NCBI GenBank assembly: GCA_947683625.1
Contig: CANTUR010000124.1
Coordinates: 2,826,001 to 2,890,000, forward strand
DNA from: Mallotus nudiflorus
Lineage: Eukaryota; Streptophyta; Magnoliopsida; Malpighiales; Euphorbiaceae
DNA length: 64,000 bases
Reading direction: 5' to 3'
The notes under the pieces are model-generated. The model was not told the DNA's origin. It saw only the letters and a program-made list of their open reading frames with translations, and did not search any database. Made by a program: the position numbers and the translations under genes. Of this stretch, positions 1 to 12,500 are shown one piece after another (positions within the stretch are counted from its first letter, which is position 1; every line of letters starts with the position of its first letter).

Positions 1-456
1 TTATTTAATTATTAGTTGAACTTAAAATATTACATTAAATTAATTTTTGTATAAATAAAAATATTAATATTAAAAATATTAAAAAACTAAAGTGTTATAG
101 CTCAAATAAAAAATTTACTAAAATTGTAATAAATTATAAGTTTAACAAATTGTAATATTTAAATTATTATATAAACAAATATAACTTTTATTATTTTAAT
201 ATTTTTTATTAACAAAAAAACTAATGATTTTATTTATTATCGTATATTAATTATAACAATGATATTCATTTTATATGAATTCAGTTCTAGAATTGAAAAA
301 TATTATTTATAAAAAATAATGAATAATATCATATAATTATTTAAATAAAAAATTTATAAATATTGTAATGAATTATAATTATATTAAATTAATATTAAAA
401 TATTATATAAGTAAATAATGTTGTTATTATTTTAAAATTTTTATTTAATAATAATA

Positions 457-492
<36 letters not shown>

Positions 493-601
493 ATTATGTT
501 TAATTATTTATTTATTATATATCATGAATTAAATAAAATTTTTTTATTCATTGTAAAACACAGGATTATTTACAAGTATAATAATAATAATAATAATTAA
601 A
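1..601. other. AT-rich intergenic DNA with trinucleotide tracts
   Basis: Almost pure A/T sequence with no credible reading frame. Interrupted TTA/ATT triplet runs lie near 450-495 and an ATA run near 578-597. I see no gene or transposon end here. The block ends where sequence duplicated at about 50036 begins. Confidence 0.6.
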
Positions 602-2045
602 ATTTTTCTTTTTTAACTTGAAGTAGGGGAGATAAGGATTGATTCTTGATCTATTAATATTTAAGTTATAAATTAGCTACTTAACTTTGGACAAATAATT
701 AAAATATTATTAAATATCTACCAAATGGATGCGTTATTTCAATTGTAGAAAAATGTCCTCGATCAATGTCCAACCGCTCCTTGAATTTCGCAAACAACTT
801 GGTCTGTAGGCCCCTGCCAGACCTCATTCAATAAAAATACATTTTCATTCCATTGAAAATGGTAGAATTTGGCAGCTTTGATGAGAGACAGATGCATAGG
901 AGATGACAAAAATCAGCCGACTACCCAAAAGCACATTCTGATTTCACGCAACTAATTAAAGGCCTGCTTTCACAAATGTTGATATTCTTGTAGACCATAA
1001 ACATAAATCATTAAAAGCCGATAGCTGAATGTAATCATAAACTTGTCCAATGAGTAAATTGTTTGGGTGGTTGCTCAATTCTATATTTTGTTATAATTTC
1101 ATTTTAACATTTTAATTTATTGTTTTTAATTTAATAATTTTTATTTTTATTTCATTAGAAAGTAATTCGGCAAACTGCAAATAAATTTGATGACATACAG
1201 ACTGAAACAATAGCATTGTCAAATTGTCATCTACGAGAACATGGTTCTAAATGTCAAATTTATCATTTTGTAATATGACATATCATGAGGTAATTTGTTT
1301 CCCACATCATAAAATTTAGCTATTTGCAATTGAAACTAAAATTAAAATTCGATAACTAAAAAAGATAAAGTTTATAATCAAATAGTAACAAAATTAAAAA
1401 ATGAAAAATTGAAATAAAATTTAAAAATATTATTTTTCAATGTGGATCTCTTAATTGGGTGGCTAAATGTTGCAATTACAAAGTCTATTAGCTACTAGCT
1501 ATTAACCGCTAGAAACAACAAAAACCAAACATGTCTTTAAACTTGTGTCTCTTGAGAAAGTGCACATACTAATATAAAATACAAACACATGTAGTAGGAT
1601 ATGAATATCTTCACACAATTATTTTTAAAAATTTAAAATATGGTAGGAAAAAAAAATATTTTAGAAACAATTATTTGTTATATTTAAAATATATAGACAT
1701 ATATAATTATTCAAACATAAGTAATAAATCAATAACATATTAATATATTTTATAAGTACAGTACATTTTTTAAAATAATTTTTATAAAAATATAGAAAGA
1801 TAGTAGCAAGTGAAAAATTAATTATTTGACAAAATTACAAACAACTAGATGAAGGCTTTAGAAATAGATTACATATTACACTTTCAAAGGGTCTGTAGTG
1901 TTATGCCAAAGCACATGTAGATAACAATTTAATCCAGACCTTTGGGTGGCGATCCGTCACGATGATAGATTCATACAAACCAGGAACCAAGAAATTTCTG
2001 GGCAGTGCAAAGTCAGATATTTCCAACCATAGCCTGATCAAAAGG
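602..2045 (-). other. 3' flank of the receptor kinase gene, duplicated at 50036-57782
   Basis: This non-coding stretch lies downstream of the stop codon of the minus-strand kinase gene. It is collinear with two later blocks. Positions 602-1490 match about 50036-50930, and 1490-2045 match about 57247-57782. Both copies share recognisable segments such as the start 'aacttgaagt' and the stretch around 'aaaccaaacatg'. It probably contains the 3' UTR and polyadenylation region of the kinase, but I cannot place the cleavage site. Confidence 0.7.
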
Positions 2046-3541
2046 TTACCTTGGACTAGGGGTCATTTCAGAGTCCATTTCCAAAGCTCCTATATCAAGT
2101 GAATTACTTAATTTTCCAACAGGCAATTCTATAGTCAGACATTCCTTTAGTTCAACCAATACCTGACTTATATCTGGCCTTTGGATTGCTGAACTAGGTA
2201 TACAAGACAAGGCTATTTCCACTATTTTCCAAGCAGAATTGGTTTCGAATACTCCTTGTAGCCTTGGATCAATGATGCTTCTAATATCACCTCTCTCTGT
2301 TATCGGTGTAACCCATTGTTGTATGGGAATGATGTGTCCTGTCACATCTCTTTTTACTGCTGGCTGACCTGTGATCAGCTCAAGTAGAACAATCCCAAAG
2401 CTATAGACGTCACTTTTCTTGTTAAAATTTCCTGATGCTTGAGCCCTAACAATTTGCAAGCCACTTCATTTAAGTGTATATATTTATATATATATTGAAT
2501 TGAAAGGCATCGGTAATACCGGACCGGACTGTTGGGACCGGACATTCAGATGGACAACCGAAAAATTAAGAAATCGGGCTAATTGATAATTAACTCAAAG
2601 TTCATGATATAATGGATGTTTTTTCCAAAATTAATATATATATATATATATATGCACTGGGAGTTGATTACAAGATTGAATTACACTTACTCAGGATCCA
2701 GGTAACCAAATGTGCCAGCAGGGTGAGTTGTTATATGTGAATTACTATCATTTACGAAAGCTCTAGATAGTCCAAAATCAGCAATCTTTGCTTGCAGTTT
2801 TTCATTCAGCAAGATGTTGGCAGTCTTTAGATCCCTGTGGATTATAGGTGGCTTACAACCATTGTGTAGATACTCTATTCCTGCATCTCCATTTAGATAA
2901 TAATTAACTTAAAGGAAGAAGAAATGATCATTATAATAATCATATAATATAATAAATTAATGATTGAGGACCATATGCTGCATCCACTGCAATTTGAAGT
3001 CTCTCACTCCAATTCAAAATACTTCCACTTGTCTCTGCAATCAAAATCAACCAATTCAGCTTGTCTCGTACAGGAAATGAGCTATTCAAGTACCATAGAA
3101 AGTACCTGATAAATGCTCTCTCAAGTTTCCGTAGGACATGTATTCATACACCAGTGCCTTATTATGCTGGTCATCACAGTACCCAATTAGAGAAACCAAG
3201 TTCCTGTGATGAACAATCAACAAAAGCTGTGCCTGCATTTCAAATTTCCAATCCATGTTACAGTTCCAAGAAATTAAAGATATATTCTCATCTGAACATA
3301 TGCTGCTCTTCTTGTCTAACCTCAGATTGAAATTCCTTACAACCTTGCCTTGAATTTTGAGATAGCAACTTAACTGCAACTTGAGAATTATCATTTAATG
3401 TTCCCAAATAAACTTTTCCAAACCCACCTTCACCAATGACTGTTTTGAAGTTATCAGTAATAATAATGATCTCTGAGTAACTAAAGGACCGATTCTTGGA
3501 TATTACTGATGAACCCTCCTTGTTCTTGGACTGTGTTCTTG
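2046..3541 (-). CDS. Receptor kinase exons 9-13: cytoplasmic kinase domain
   Basis: Exon 9 (3541-3321) carries the glycine loop GEGGFGKVY (595-603) and catalytic lysine VAVK (K616). Exon 10 (3232-3106) holds HHRNLVSLIGYC. Exon 11 is 3034-2972. Exon 12 (2880-2691) has the RD catalytic loop HRDLKTAN (710-717) and DFG (730-732), then AGTFGYLDPE. Exon 13 (2445-2046) has KSDVYSFG and ends in MTPSPR and TAA. All catalytic residues are present, so an active kinase is expected. One oddity: the exon 12/13 junction gives DPE-A where the family normally has DPE-Y. Intron 8 holds an (AT)n tract and a run of about 20 A. Confidence 0.9.
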
Positions 3542-6500
3542 CTGGGGAAGCATCAAATAAAAAGGGTATGTAAAAGTTGTGTATATATATATATATATAT
3601 ATTGAGATGAAAAAACAACAAATGAAAAAAAAAAAAAAAAAAAAATCTTTTGTAGCAGAATTACCACCTGTCCTTTTCATTTTCCAAAAAAAGACCACAC
3701 AAGTAAGCAGTAGAAGCAGCGAGATACTTAGAACGGATGAAGTAATTGGAAGAAGAAAATTCCGCTTTCTTTTCTTTCTGCAGGAATATTCGGTCAGGCA
3801 TAGATTTGGATTTTCAGCCAAGCTGGTAGTACACATTAAGCATGTAAGAAAGCTTCGTAAGATGTTTTACACAACTGGGTAAGCCAATTAAAATTGATTA
3901 ATGGATAATCAGATGTCGAAGATTGTAAAACAAACCTTAGTTGCAATATCCCGTTGTTCGATTTTTCCATGAGAGACTGAGGAACCGGACCTATGAGCTT
4001 GTTCCCGGTTAAATCTCTGCAAGATCATATATATAGTCACCTTTGTATATGCTATGCTGAAAGTTTTTATTGACGATTTCAATTCATTCTCATAATACTT
4101 ACAGAATGGTTAAGTTTGGCAGGTGGGTGAAGAACTCTGGCACCGTTCCGGTGAGTTCATTGTAAGATAAATCTCTGGCAGTATAAAAGAAAGTAGTAAT
4201 TAGCTTTATTTTTATGGAATATGATAAATCGACATCAGCTATTAGTTCACTACTTTCTTGATACCAGATAATACTTACAAGGTCTGTAGTGCTTTGAGGG
4301 ACGAAAATGATGAAGAAATGTTGCCTGTCAATCCACTTGAACTGAGGTCACTGTTCATTCATTTAGAGTTACACAAGATCTAAATATTGGCGTGCAAGAG
4401 GCTACGCTAAAACCCAAAAAAATTGTTGAAATTTATTTATTTTTTTGGGAGAATGCTCTCACTGAAAACTCTGAAAATCTAGACATCATAGCTCACCTGA
4501 AAGAGCCCCCACCTCCATTATTGGAGGAAGAGGATAGATCAACCAGGAAGGTTAAAATAAGGGAAGGGGAAATGGAAATGGGGGCCAATAAGGTAGAAGA
4601 AGGGATATCGTACAAAGACAAACTCTTGGTGTTGAATGGTAAAAATGGTGATCGGAGCATGGAAGATGCGGAAGACTTTGAAGTTCTAGAGGATGATGCT
4701 CGTAAGAGGAAGGAAAACGGAGTCCCAATCATTGAATTTTCTGATAGAATTCATTGCCTTCTAGCGAAACCACTCAAGAAAACAATCATAGTAAAATTGC
4801 TGGGAAGGGGAATAGGCTACAAAGTTCGGTGTTCAAAACTTGAGAGGGTTTGTTGCACCGTTGGTATCATAATTTTGCCCAATGCTTCGTAATGGTACCA
4901 GGTTTTTATTTTTTTCAGTTATTAAAATTCTATTTTTGTTTCTAATTAAAGTACTTCCAATATATCCGATCAAATTTAACATATATGACAACCAAAATAA
5001 ATATATTTTTAGTATAATCATCATGTAAGCATCTTATTAAGCAACCTAATCATTTTATGGGGCCCACAAATAAATTTTGTTGAATGGAGCCAACAAGATG
5101 ATTATATTGTTTAATAAGATGCTTACATAGTGAATATATTAAAACTATGTTTATTTCGGTTGCTATGCATGCTAAATTTGATAAGATATGTTCGAGATAC
5201 TTTAATTTGAAACAAAAATAAAATTTTAGTAACTAAAAAAAAAAATTAAAAATCTGGTACCATTTTGAAATATGGGGCAAAATTATGGTAACAACGGTGT
5301 AGTAAACCTAACTTGAGAATATGTGGAATCTCGATGGAGGATATAGAGTCGTTGATCTTGACAATGATTATTTCATGGTCAAGTTTGAAGATGAGGAGGA
5401 TTATTCTTAGGCTCTTTTGAATGGACGTTGGATGATTTTTGGTCATTATTTAATAGTCCAACACTGGAACCCCTCCTTTAACATAGATGATAATAATTTA
5501 TTAGCTACGACGGCTTGGATTAGATTTCCAAGACTTCTTAAAAAGTGCTAAAAATGAGGGATTTAAGCACTATAAAGTTGCATTTTTTTATTAGAATTAT
5601 AGGTTTTTATCATTTAAAAGCATGATTTTAGGTTATTTGTAATGGGAAGCTAAAATATTAGTCGCTTTGTCATTTTATGCATTTTTGGTTTACAATTATA
5701 CTTGTTACATTGCTTTTTGCATTGATTTTGTAGGTTTCATATTTCTTGGAATTCATTTTGGGAATGAAGTAATGAGGACTTAAAGCTAGGAGCTAATCTA
5801 GCCAAAGAAAGGGCAAAGAATTAAAGCAAATAGAAGATGTACTGATTCGACCTCTGAGATTCGGTGAATCTTTTGACATCCATAGAGTCTTACAATGAGA
5901 AAGAGGTCTTCTAGAGAATTGAATTATACATCTTAAGCTTTCTGAATTAAGCTTACTTGTTAAAATCTGAGTTTGTTTAGGTTTTCAAATTGTGAGTCGA
6001 AGTTAGCATATGTAGCTTTCATTTCAAGTTGCATAGCTTTTAATGTTTCAGCAATATCTTGAGCTAAAGAGGTCTAATTAAGGTGATTCAAAGTGATATT
6101 GAAATTTTAGTCAAATATCTACAACTTTATTAAAGAATGATTTAGTTAATTTGATCATCATAAAGGGCTAAAGTCTCATGTCACATGGTTGTGTGCTTAG
6201 GTGTGCATGGCCATGCCTAGTTAAGGTGATTTGAGAAGAATATAGGTGCATGGTCATGTATGAAATGTACAAAGCTATGTGACTTGTAACAAAATTTGGA
6301 AATTCAAAATTTGAATTACTGATTTAGGTGGATTTGATTGTTTTCAAATGGAAAAAACTTAGAGAGGTTGGAGGTTAGGGTTTTATAAAAGGGAGCCACC
6401 AAAGAAACAAGAATATATACTTTTTTTTAAAAAAAATTTACGTCATTTTCCAAGAATCAAAGATAGAATTCTCTAGTTCTTTTCATTTGATTAGAATAGG

Positions 6501-9500
6501 GTTATTTGAAGGCTGAAGAGAGGAGGCTTCCATTCAAGGGGGTTTTCTTATTCTATTTTATTTTGTCATTTCAATTTTAATTCAGCAATAATGATTTTCT
6601 TTTCTCTATATTCATCATCTCCTATTCTTCTCAATATGTGTAACTACATTTTCTAGTTAGGGTTCTTGAATCAATTCAACCATGTGATCAATAGGTTTTA
6701 ATCTAAGTTAAAGTTCATTGGTTATTGTTTTGCTTAATGTCTTCAATGGATTGACCACCCTTTGGCTGAATCTAGAGAATGAGACTTGATTGAGAGATAG
6801 GTTTCCTTAAGAAAACAAGCAATAACCTATTAATTATCTATTTACTGGAGAGACACTTAGATGGTTAATAATGTTAAAGAGCTGAGCTTTAGATTGAATA
6901 TAATGAAACACTTAGTAAGTGAGAGCTGTATTACTAAGTTATTTGTATTCAATTAATCATAGGTTTATCTAAGAGGAAGATCTATGATTCTTAAGATTGC
7001 TTGCATAATGAAGTATGGTTTGAATTAACTTAGAGATTAATTACATCTTAAAAAGGTTGAATTGAGTTTAAGAACCCTAGCATTTTCTTGGATTGTGATT
7101 ACTTACATTAGCTTTCAATTGTTTAGTTTATTTTATTTCAAATACCATTTTTCGAAGTCTAGACAAACAAACACATTGAGTACTATAATATTCAATTTAT
7201 AATCTCTGTGGGATCAATATTTTTTACTACTTAGATGACTCCGTATGCTTGCGGATTATGCATCACTTCCTCTTTAATATTATCATAAAAGTGTTCTTTT
7301 ATCCATTGCTAGCTTAATTAGAAGACCTTTAAAGATCAATTATAACACCCAAGAAGGTATAAAGGGGCAGTTTGCAAGGATTGCTATGGAACTGGACCTT
7401 AGGAAACACTTTGTGTCCTATATCAAAATCGATGGGAAAAAATAAGATGTGGAATATGAAAGCCTCCCTATCATTTGCTATGGTTATAGGAAATATGGAC
7501 ATAGCTCAAAACTCTGCCCATTTAGGAAAAAAGAGAATGTAGAAAAGAATGATGGAGATACTGTCTAACAACAACCTCCTTCATAGGAAATTCACCGAGA
7601 TTTGGAGCAAGATTCCCATGAGAATGATTATGATGACACCGGCCTAGGGCCATTGATGCACGCTCTGACTAGAAACAAACGAGGTTCCAATAAGGCAGTT
7701 AATAAGAAAGAGCTAAAATCTAGGAAATTACGGAAATCAATGAAAATTATAGGTCCAGGATTCTTAGTGTTAACTATGGTAAATGACGTTGATGAAGGTA
7801 GGACTGTCCATAATCTCTAGGAATCACGTTCTCAAAATCAAATTTTGCAGATTTTGAGAATGGAAAATTCTTTTACAAGAGGAATGACAAAAAGGACAAA
7901 GGTATCATGGGCCAAAGATCAAAGCTGGAATCTAAGATTGAGGTGACAAATGGGCCTAGAAAGGTTGTCAAAAATAAAAGGAACAAAAACATGATTTCTC
8001 TAACTAATGACAACAGAACCACCCCCATGCAGGACATTTAAAACTTGGATCAAGTTATTCCCACACAGGAACAAACTGACTAGACGGAGCTTCTACCTTC
8101 TGAAACTATCATTGTTGAATTCACTCTCAACTCATTGAATCATGTCACTTTTTCCCATAGACCTCTTAATGTCGAAGCTAGTATCTCAAAGAAGGGTAGG
8201 AGAAATAAACAAATGAGCAGCAATGAGAAAAGGTCAAACTCAAACAAGCTATTCACTTAAGAGGAAAGATTAAAATGAAAAAAAAAACTTCCCTAAAAGG
8301 AGGTAGAAAGAGCATTAACAATATTGATATTGATGAGCTGCTCATGAAAAAAAAAACTTCCCTAAAAGGAGGTAGAAAGAGCATTAACAATATTGATATT
8401 GATGAGCTGCTCAACATCACCCAAATTGCTGGAGATGCTGAATGTGATGAAATCACAAATGCAAACACTGGTCTGGATGCCTGATAAGCCATTTCTTACC
8501 ATTTTTTTTATTTTGTTTAGTTTTCTTTCCTCTTATCATTATATTTGATTATGAATAACATTTTTATTTGGAATTACTAGGAGTTGGCAGCATGGAATTT
8601 AAATGTACGCTGCTTTCATATGTCAAGCTTTATAATCCTAGCATTCTTGTTCTTTTGGAACCAAGAATAAGTGGGAACAAAGCTGATAACGTGATCCGCT
8701 CAACCAACTTCAATCATTCCTTCAGAGTTGAAGCCACAGGGTTTTTTAGTGGCATTTAGGTGCTGTGGAATGATAAAATTGAAATTCAAATTCTGATTGA
8801 GTAAAGACAATATGTGCATATGCAGGTTGCTAAAAGCAGGAACCAAGATTTTCATTTCACTGCGGTTTATGCAAGCTTGAACATCACTCATATGAAAACT
8901 CTTTGTAACCATCTTTCTTTCATTGCAAATACAATCCAAATTCCCTGGATAACTAGTGGAGATTTTAATGCTATTTTAAATTCTTTGAAGACATCAGGTA
9001 GCTCATTGCAGAGGATTGGTGGATGCAACAAATTCAGATTGCTGGTTGAGTATTATAATCTTCAAGACATAGGCTACATCGAGCCAAGATTAACCTGGGG
9101 GTGAGGTTTAGTCTAGGACAGACTTGATCATTTTTTATGTAATGAAAAATGGAATGGTATTTATGTACGTTCTTTCATTAAGCACTTGGCTAAAGTTGAC
9201 TCCAATCATCAGCCTTTACTATTGGTTTTTAATAAAACTAGGGTGCTTCCCTCTAAGAAATCCTTTCATTTTCTAGTGCCTTGGGTAACTCATTCGGGTT
9301 GGAAGCATTAGATATCTAATCACTGGAGGAAAGAAATTTCAGTTCAAGACAATCTTTCTATTCTCTATAATGAGTTGAATGATTGGAATAACGAGTTATT
9401 TGGCAATATTTTTAACAATAAAAGGAGGGTTTTTGCTCAGTTGGAAGGGACCCAAGCTGCAAGGAAGGAGAAGAATTGTGACAATTTTAGAAGATTAGAA

Positions 9501-12500
9501 TCTAAGCTTGTGTATGAATTTAATAGAATTGTTCTTCAAGAAGAACTCTATTAGACGCAAAAATCCTCAAGTGATTGGGTTAATCTTGGAGATCGAGGTT
9601 CTAATTATTTCCATGCCAAATTCAAAACTTGGAATCATATGAACAACAGTTTCATCCTTAAGCTTGCTTTTAGAGATTGGCTGTAAAACATGATGCCATA
9701 ATGTTTTTCAGTAAACTTTACACAGAAGATAATCATCAAAGATCTCTATTCCTTATAAAAGGGCATTTTCCAAGGCTTGAGAATGTGGACTATCTCTCCC
9801 TCATTAAAAATGTCAGCAGAGATGAGGTTCATAGTGCTTTATTCGACATGAATCCTTCTAAAGCCTTAAGAATTTACGAATTTCAAGTTTCTTCTATCAA
9901 AAGCACTGGGGTTTAATGGGTGAATATCTTTTCAATGTGGTAAAAAATTTCTTCGAGAATGGAATTTTAGACTTGGCTATGAATCAGACCAATATTGTGT
10001 TAATTCCAAAAAGTAGTCATCTATATTCTTGGAGCAATTTCCACCTAATTAGTAATGTCACATATAAGATTCTCATAAAAATCCTAGAAAATTGGTTAAA
10101 ACCTTTAATGATTAATCTGGTGAATCCTCTTCAAGCTAGTTATTGGTGTCAAATTATGCATGGTTTTAGGTCTTTAATTTGCATGCATTTGTATATCTTC
10201 ATTAGCATTTAATATAGAAAAGCATATAAAAATAGATATTTTTTTTGTTTTCTTTATTTTCTATAGGGAAAATGAGTAATAGAGGTGATTGGTGAAGATG
10301 AGAAGCAAAAGAAGAGAAAAAGGATCAGAGTGCAGCAGAGTAGGCAATTATCGCGAGTGTAGCTTAAAGTGCAATCATGGGATGCCCCAAATGCTAGCCC
10401 TTCAGTGATGTCAAAACCTTTGCGAGTGCGGCTTGGAGTGTGATCGTTGTTGTCCATCAAGCCAAGCTTTTGTCTTAAGCGTAGTTGTTGTGTGATTGTG
10501 ACCCTATTACGAGAAGCCCTTTTATGTGAGCATGGTTTGTGTGCAATTGCAGATAACTCGTTTCTAGCACAGAATATACTGAGGTGTATTGACTTAAGGA
10601 AAATATCTAAGAGAAGTAACAAGACATGTTTTAAAAGGGCTAAAAAGGATGAAAGGCATGCATTGCTTGGGGAGGAGGCCAGATTTACACATATACTCTC
10701 TCCTACACAAGAAACACACCAGAGGAGGGAAAAGAAGCATGCAAGAGAAGAAGATAAGGGAAGAAAGAAGGAAACAGGGGAGAAAAAGAAGCTGAAGGAA
10801 AGACCCATTTGGAAGATTCAAGCTCCTTTGGATGACATTTCTCATTCTTTATCTTTTTCTATTCTCTTGTTGTGTAATTTGAATATTGAATGATGAATTC
10901 AATAGCATGAGTGGTTAAGTTCTTTTATGTTATTGGGATTTTGGAAACCCATTTAATTTAAGTTCATTTAATATATAAGTTCTTGTTCATAAATTGTATA
11001 TTGTGTTTGCTGAGTATTGTATTATGGCTAAATGCAATCTTCATTTGAATATATGCATTAAGAAATGATGGATTCAATAGACCCATAATTAATTGTTAAA
11101 TCTATCAATGACTTGAGAAAGCTTGTGTAGATCTAATTATCTTTAAGTTTGCTAAATGCCTTGCAAGTTGGATTTAATCTTACTATATGATTATGATAAG
11201 AATTAAGTCATATTACGAGATTTGATTGAAGCTTGTTTGTGAGATTAGCATTGCTCGAGAGAGATTGTTATTCAATTTAAGAAAGTTTGAGGTATATAAT
11301 AGAACTTGAACTAATGTATTACTTGGCTTAATGATAATAAGGAGTAAAATTTCCTTAATAACATGTCTTTCCCATTGATTTTTTTGTTATTCTGATTTAT
11401 AATTGCTTGATTAATATTCCTTTATTTAATTGTTATCTTAGTTCTTTATTTGTTTTAACCAAACCACTATTGATTGCTCTAAATAAATACAATGGAGATT
11501 AATAGGTGTTTAGTCCCTAATTCCTATGGAGATGATATTCTACTTATCACTTTATTACTTATTCGACCTGTGCACTTACAGTAGTCAATTACTAAGCAAC
11601 ACTAGCTTCGTTAAAGGATACCACATTACTGATAATGTGATTATTGCTCAAGAAATCATCCATTCGATGGAATCTAAAAAGGGGAAGATGAGTTACATAG
11701 TTGCCAATTTTGACCTAGCTAATGCCTATGATAGGCTTAGTTGGAATTTTATCATTGATACTCTTTTTTATGTAGGTTTGCCTTATTATTGCATTAATCT
11801 TATTGTGAAATGTCTAACTACTTCTTGTTGGTTTTAGCAAAATGTGGAATCCCACATCAATTGCTTTTAAGCAATAGGGAATTTTTTTTTTGTTATAAAA
11901 GAAACCTTCCCTTTTAGTTAAACTTATCCCACAAAATATTAGTCTTCTTAAATATTTAGGCTCTATGCATTCTTTCTTTCTCTTTTGTAATATTTCCTCA
12001 TTTAGTGAAATATTATTTTGGTAGTGTCAGAGGACGTAGGTATAATTGACCAAACCTCATTAAATTTTGATTTTCTCTTTTATGTCTACTTAATAGCTAT
12101 TGTTGGGTATAGTTGTTGTTAATTATTGTTCTATTAAAATTACTTATCTTGGTAAAAATTTTGTCTAAGGAGAGTGATTTTTAAGTGGGATCATTGTGGC
12201 CCCTCTACTCTAACCTGAGAATATACCTTGGGATGATTTTTAGTACAATCGTTTACACTCTATTCACCTATGTAATAGTTCTTAAGGTGATTGTTATTAT
12301 TATTGGTGAAAATTAACCCGAATTCCATAATAATTGGTATCGTAGCTCTTAATTAATTTTAGTATGCTCTGTGGTTGAGGCTTAGCTTGATCTTCCATAT
12401 TAGAAAAAATTTTCTTAGGCTAATTGACATTCCACATCAACAACTATTAAATAGAATTTGTAATAGAAATGGCAAACGGCAAAAAAGTATCCACATAAGC

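Larger units (their letters stand above)
4590..8486 (+). pseudogene. LINE ORF1 (DUF4283 and zinc knuckle), split by a MITE and a solo LTR
   Basis: The first part contains GISYKDKLL and VPIIEFSDRIH, hallmarks of the DUF4283 domain of plant LINE ORF1. After a MITE, the frame resumes at about 5318 (WMIFGHYLIVQHWNP, TTAWIRFPRLL). After a solo LTR it resumes at about 7271 and reaches a decayed CCHC knuckle at about 7475-7530 (YGYRKYGHSSKLCP, first cysteine pair partly lost). The C-terminal part (7600-8486) is basic and low in complexity and contains a 69-bp tandem duplication. It is not translatable as one protein. The product would bind RNA in the retrotransposition complex. Confidence 0.8.

Noticed and set aside
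3288..3882. Longer continuous frames across the kinase TM and juxtamembrane region
   Set aside because: They read through intron 8 with its AT and poly-A tracts; splice sites and phase give separate exons 8 and 9.
10254..10893. Overlapping open frames on both strands (up to 184 codons)
   Set aside because: They lie inside a solo LTR with clear target duplications, lack any domain and are biased in composition (Lys/Arg on one strand, Ser/Leu/Phe on the other), so they are chance frames.
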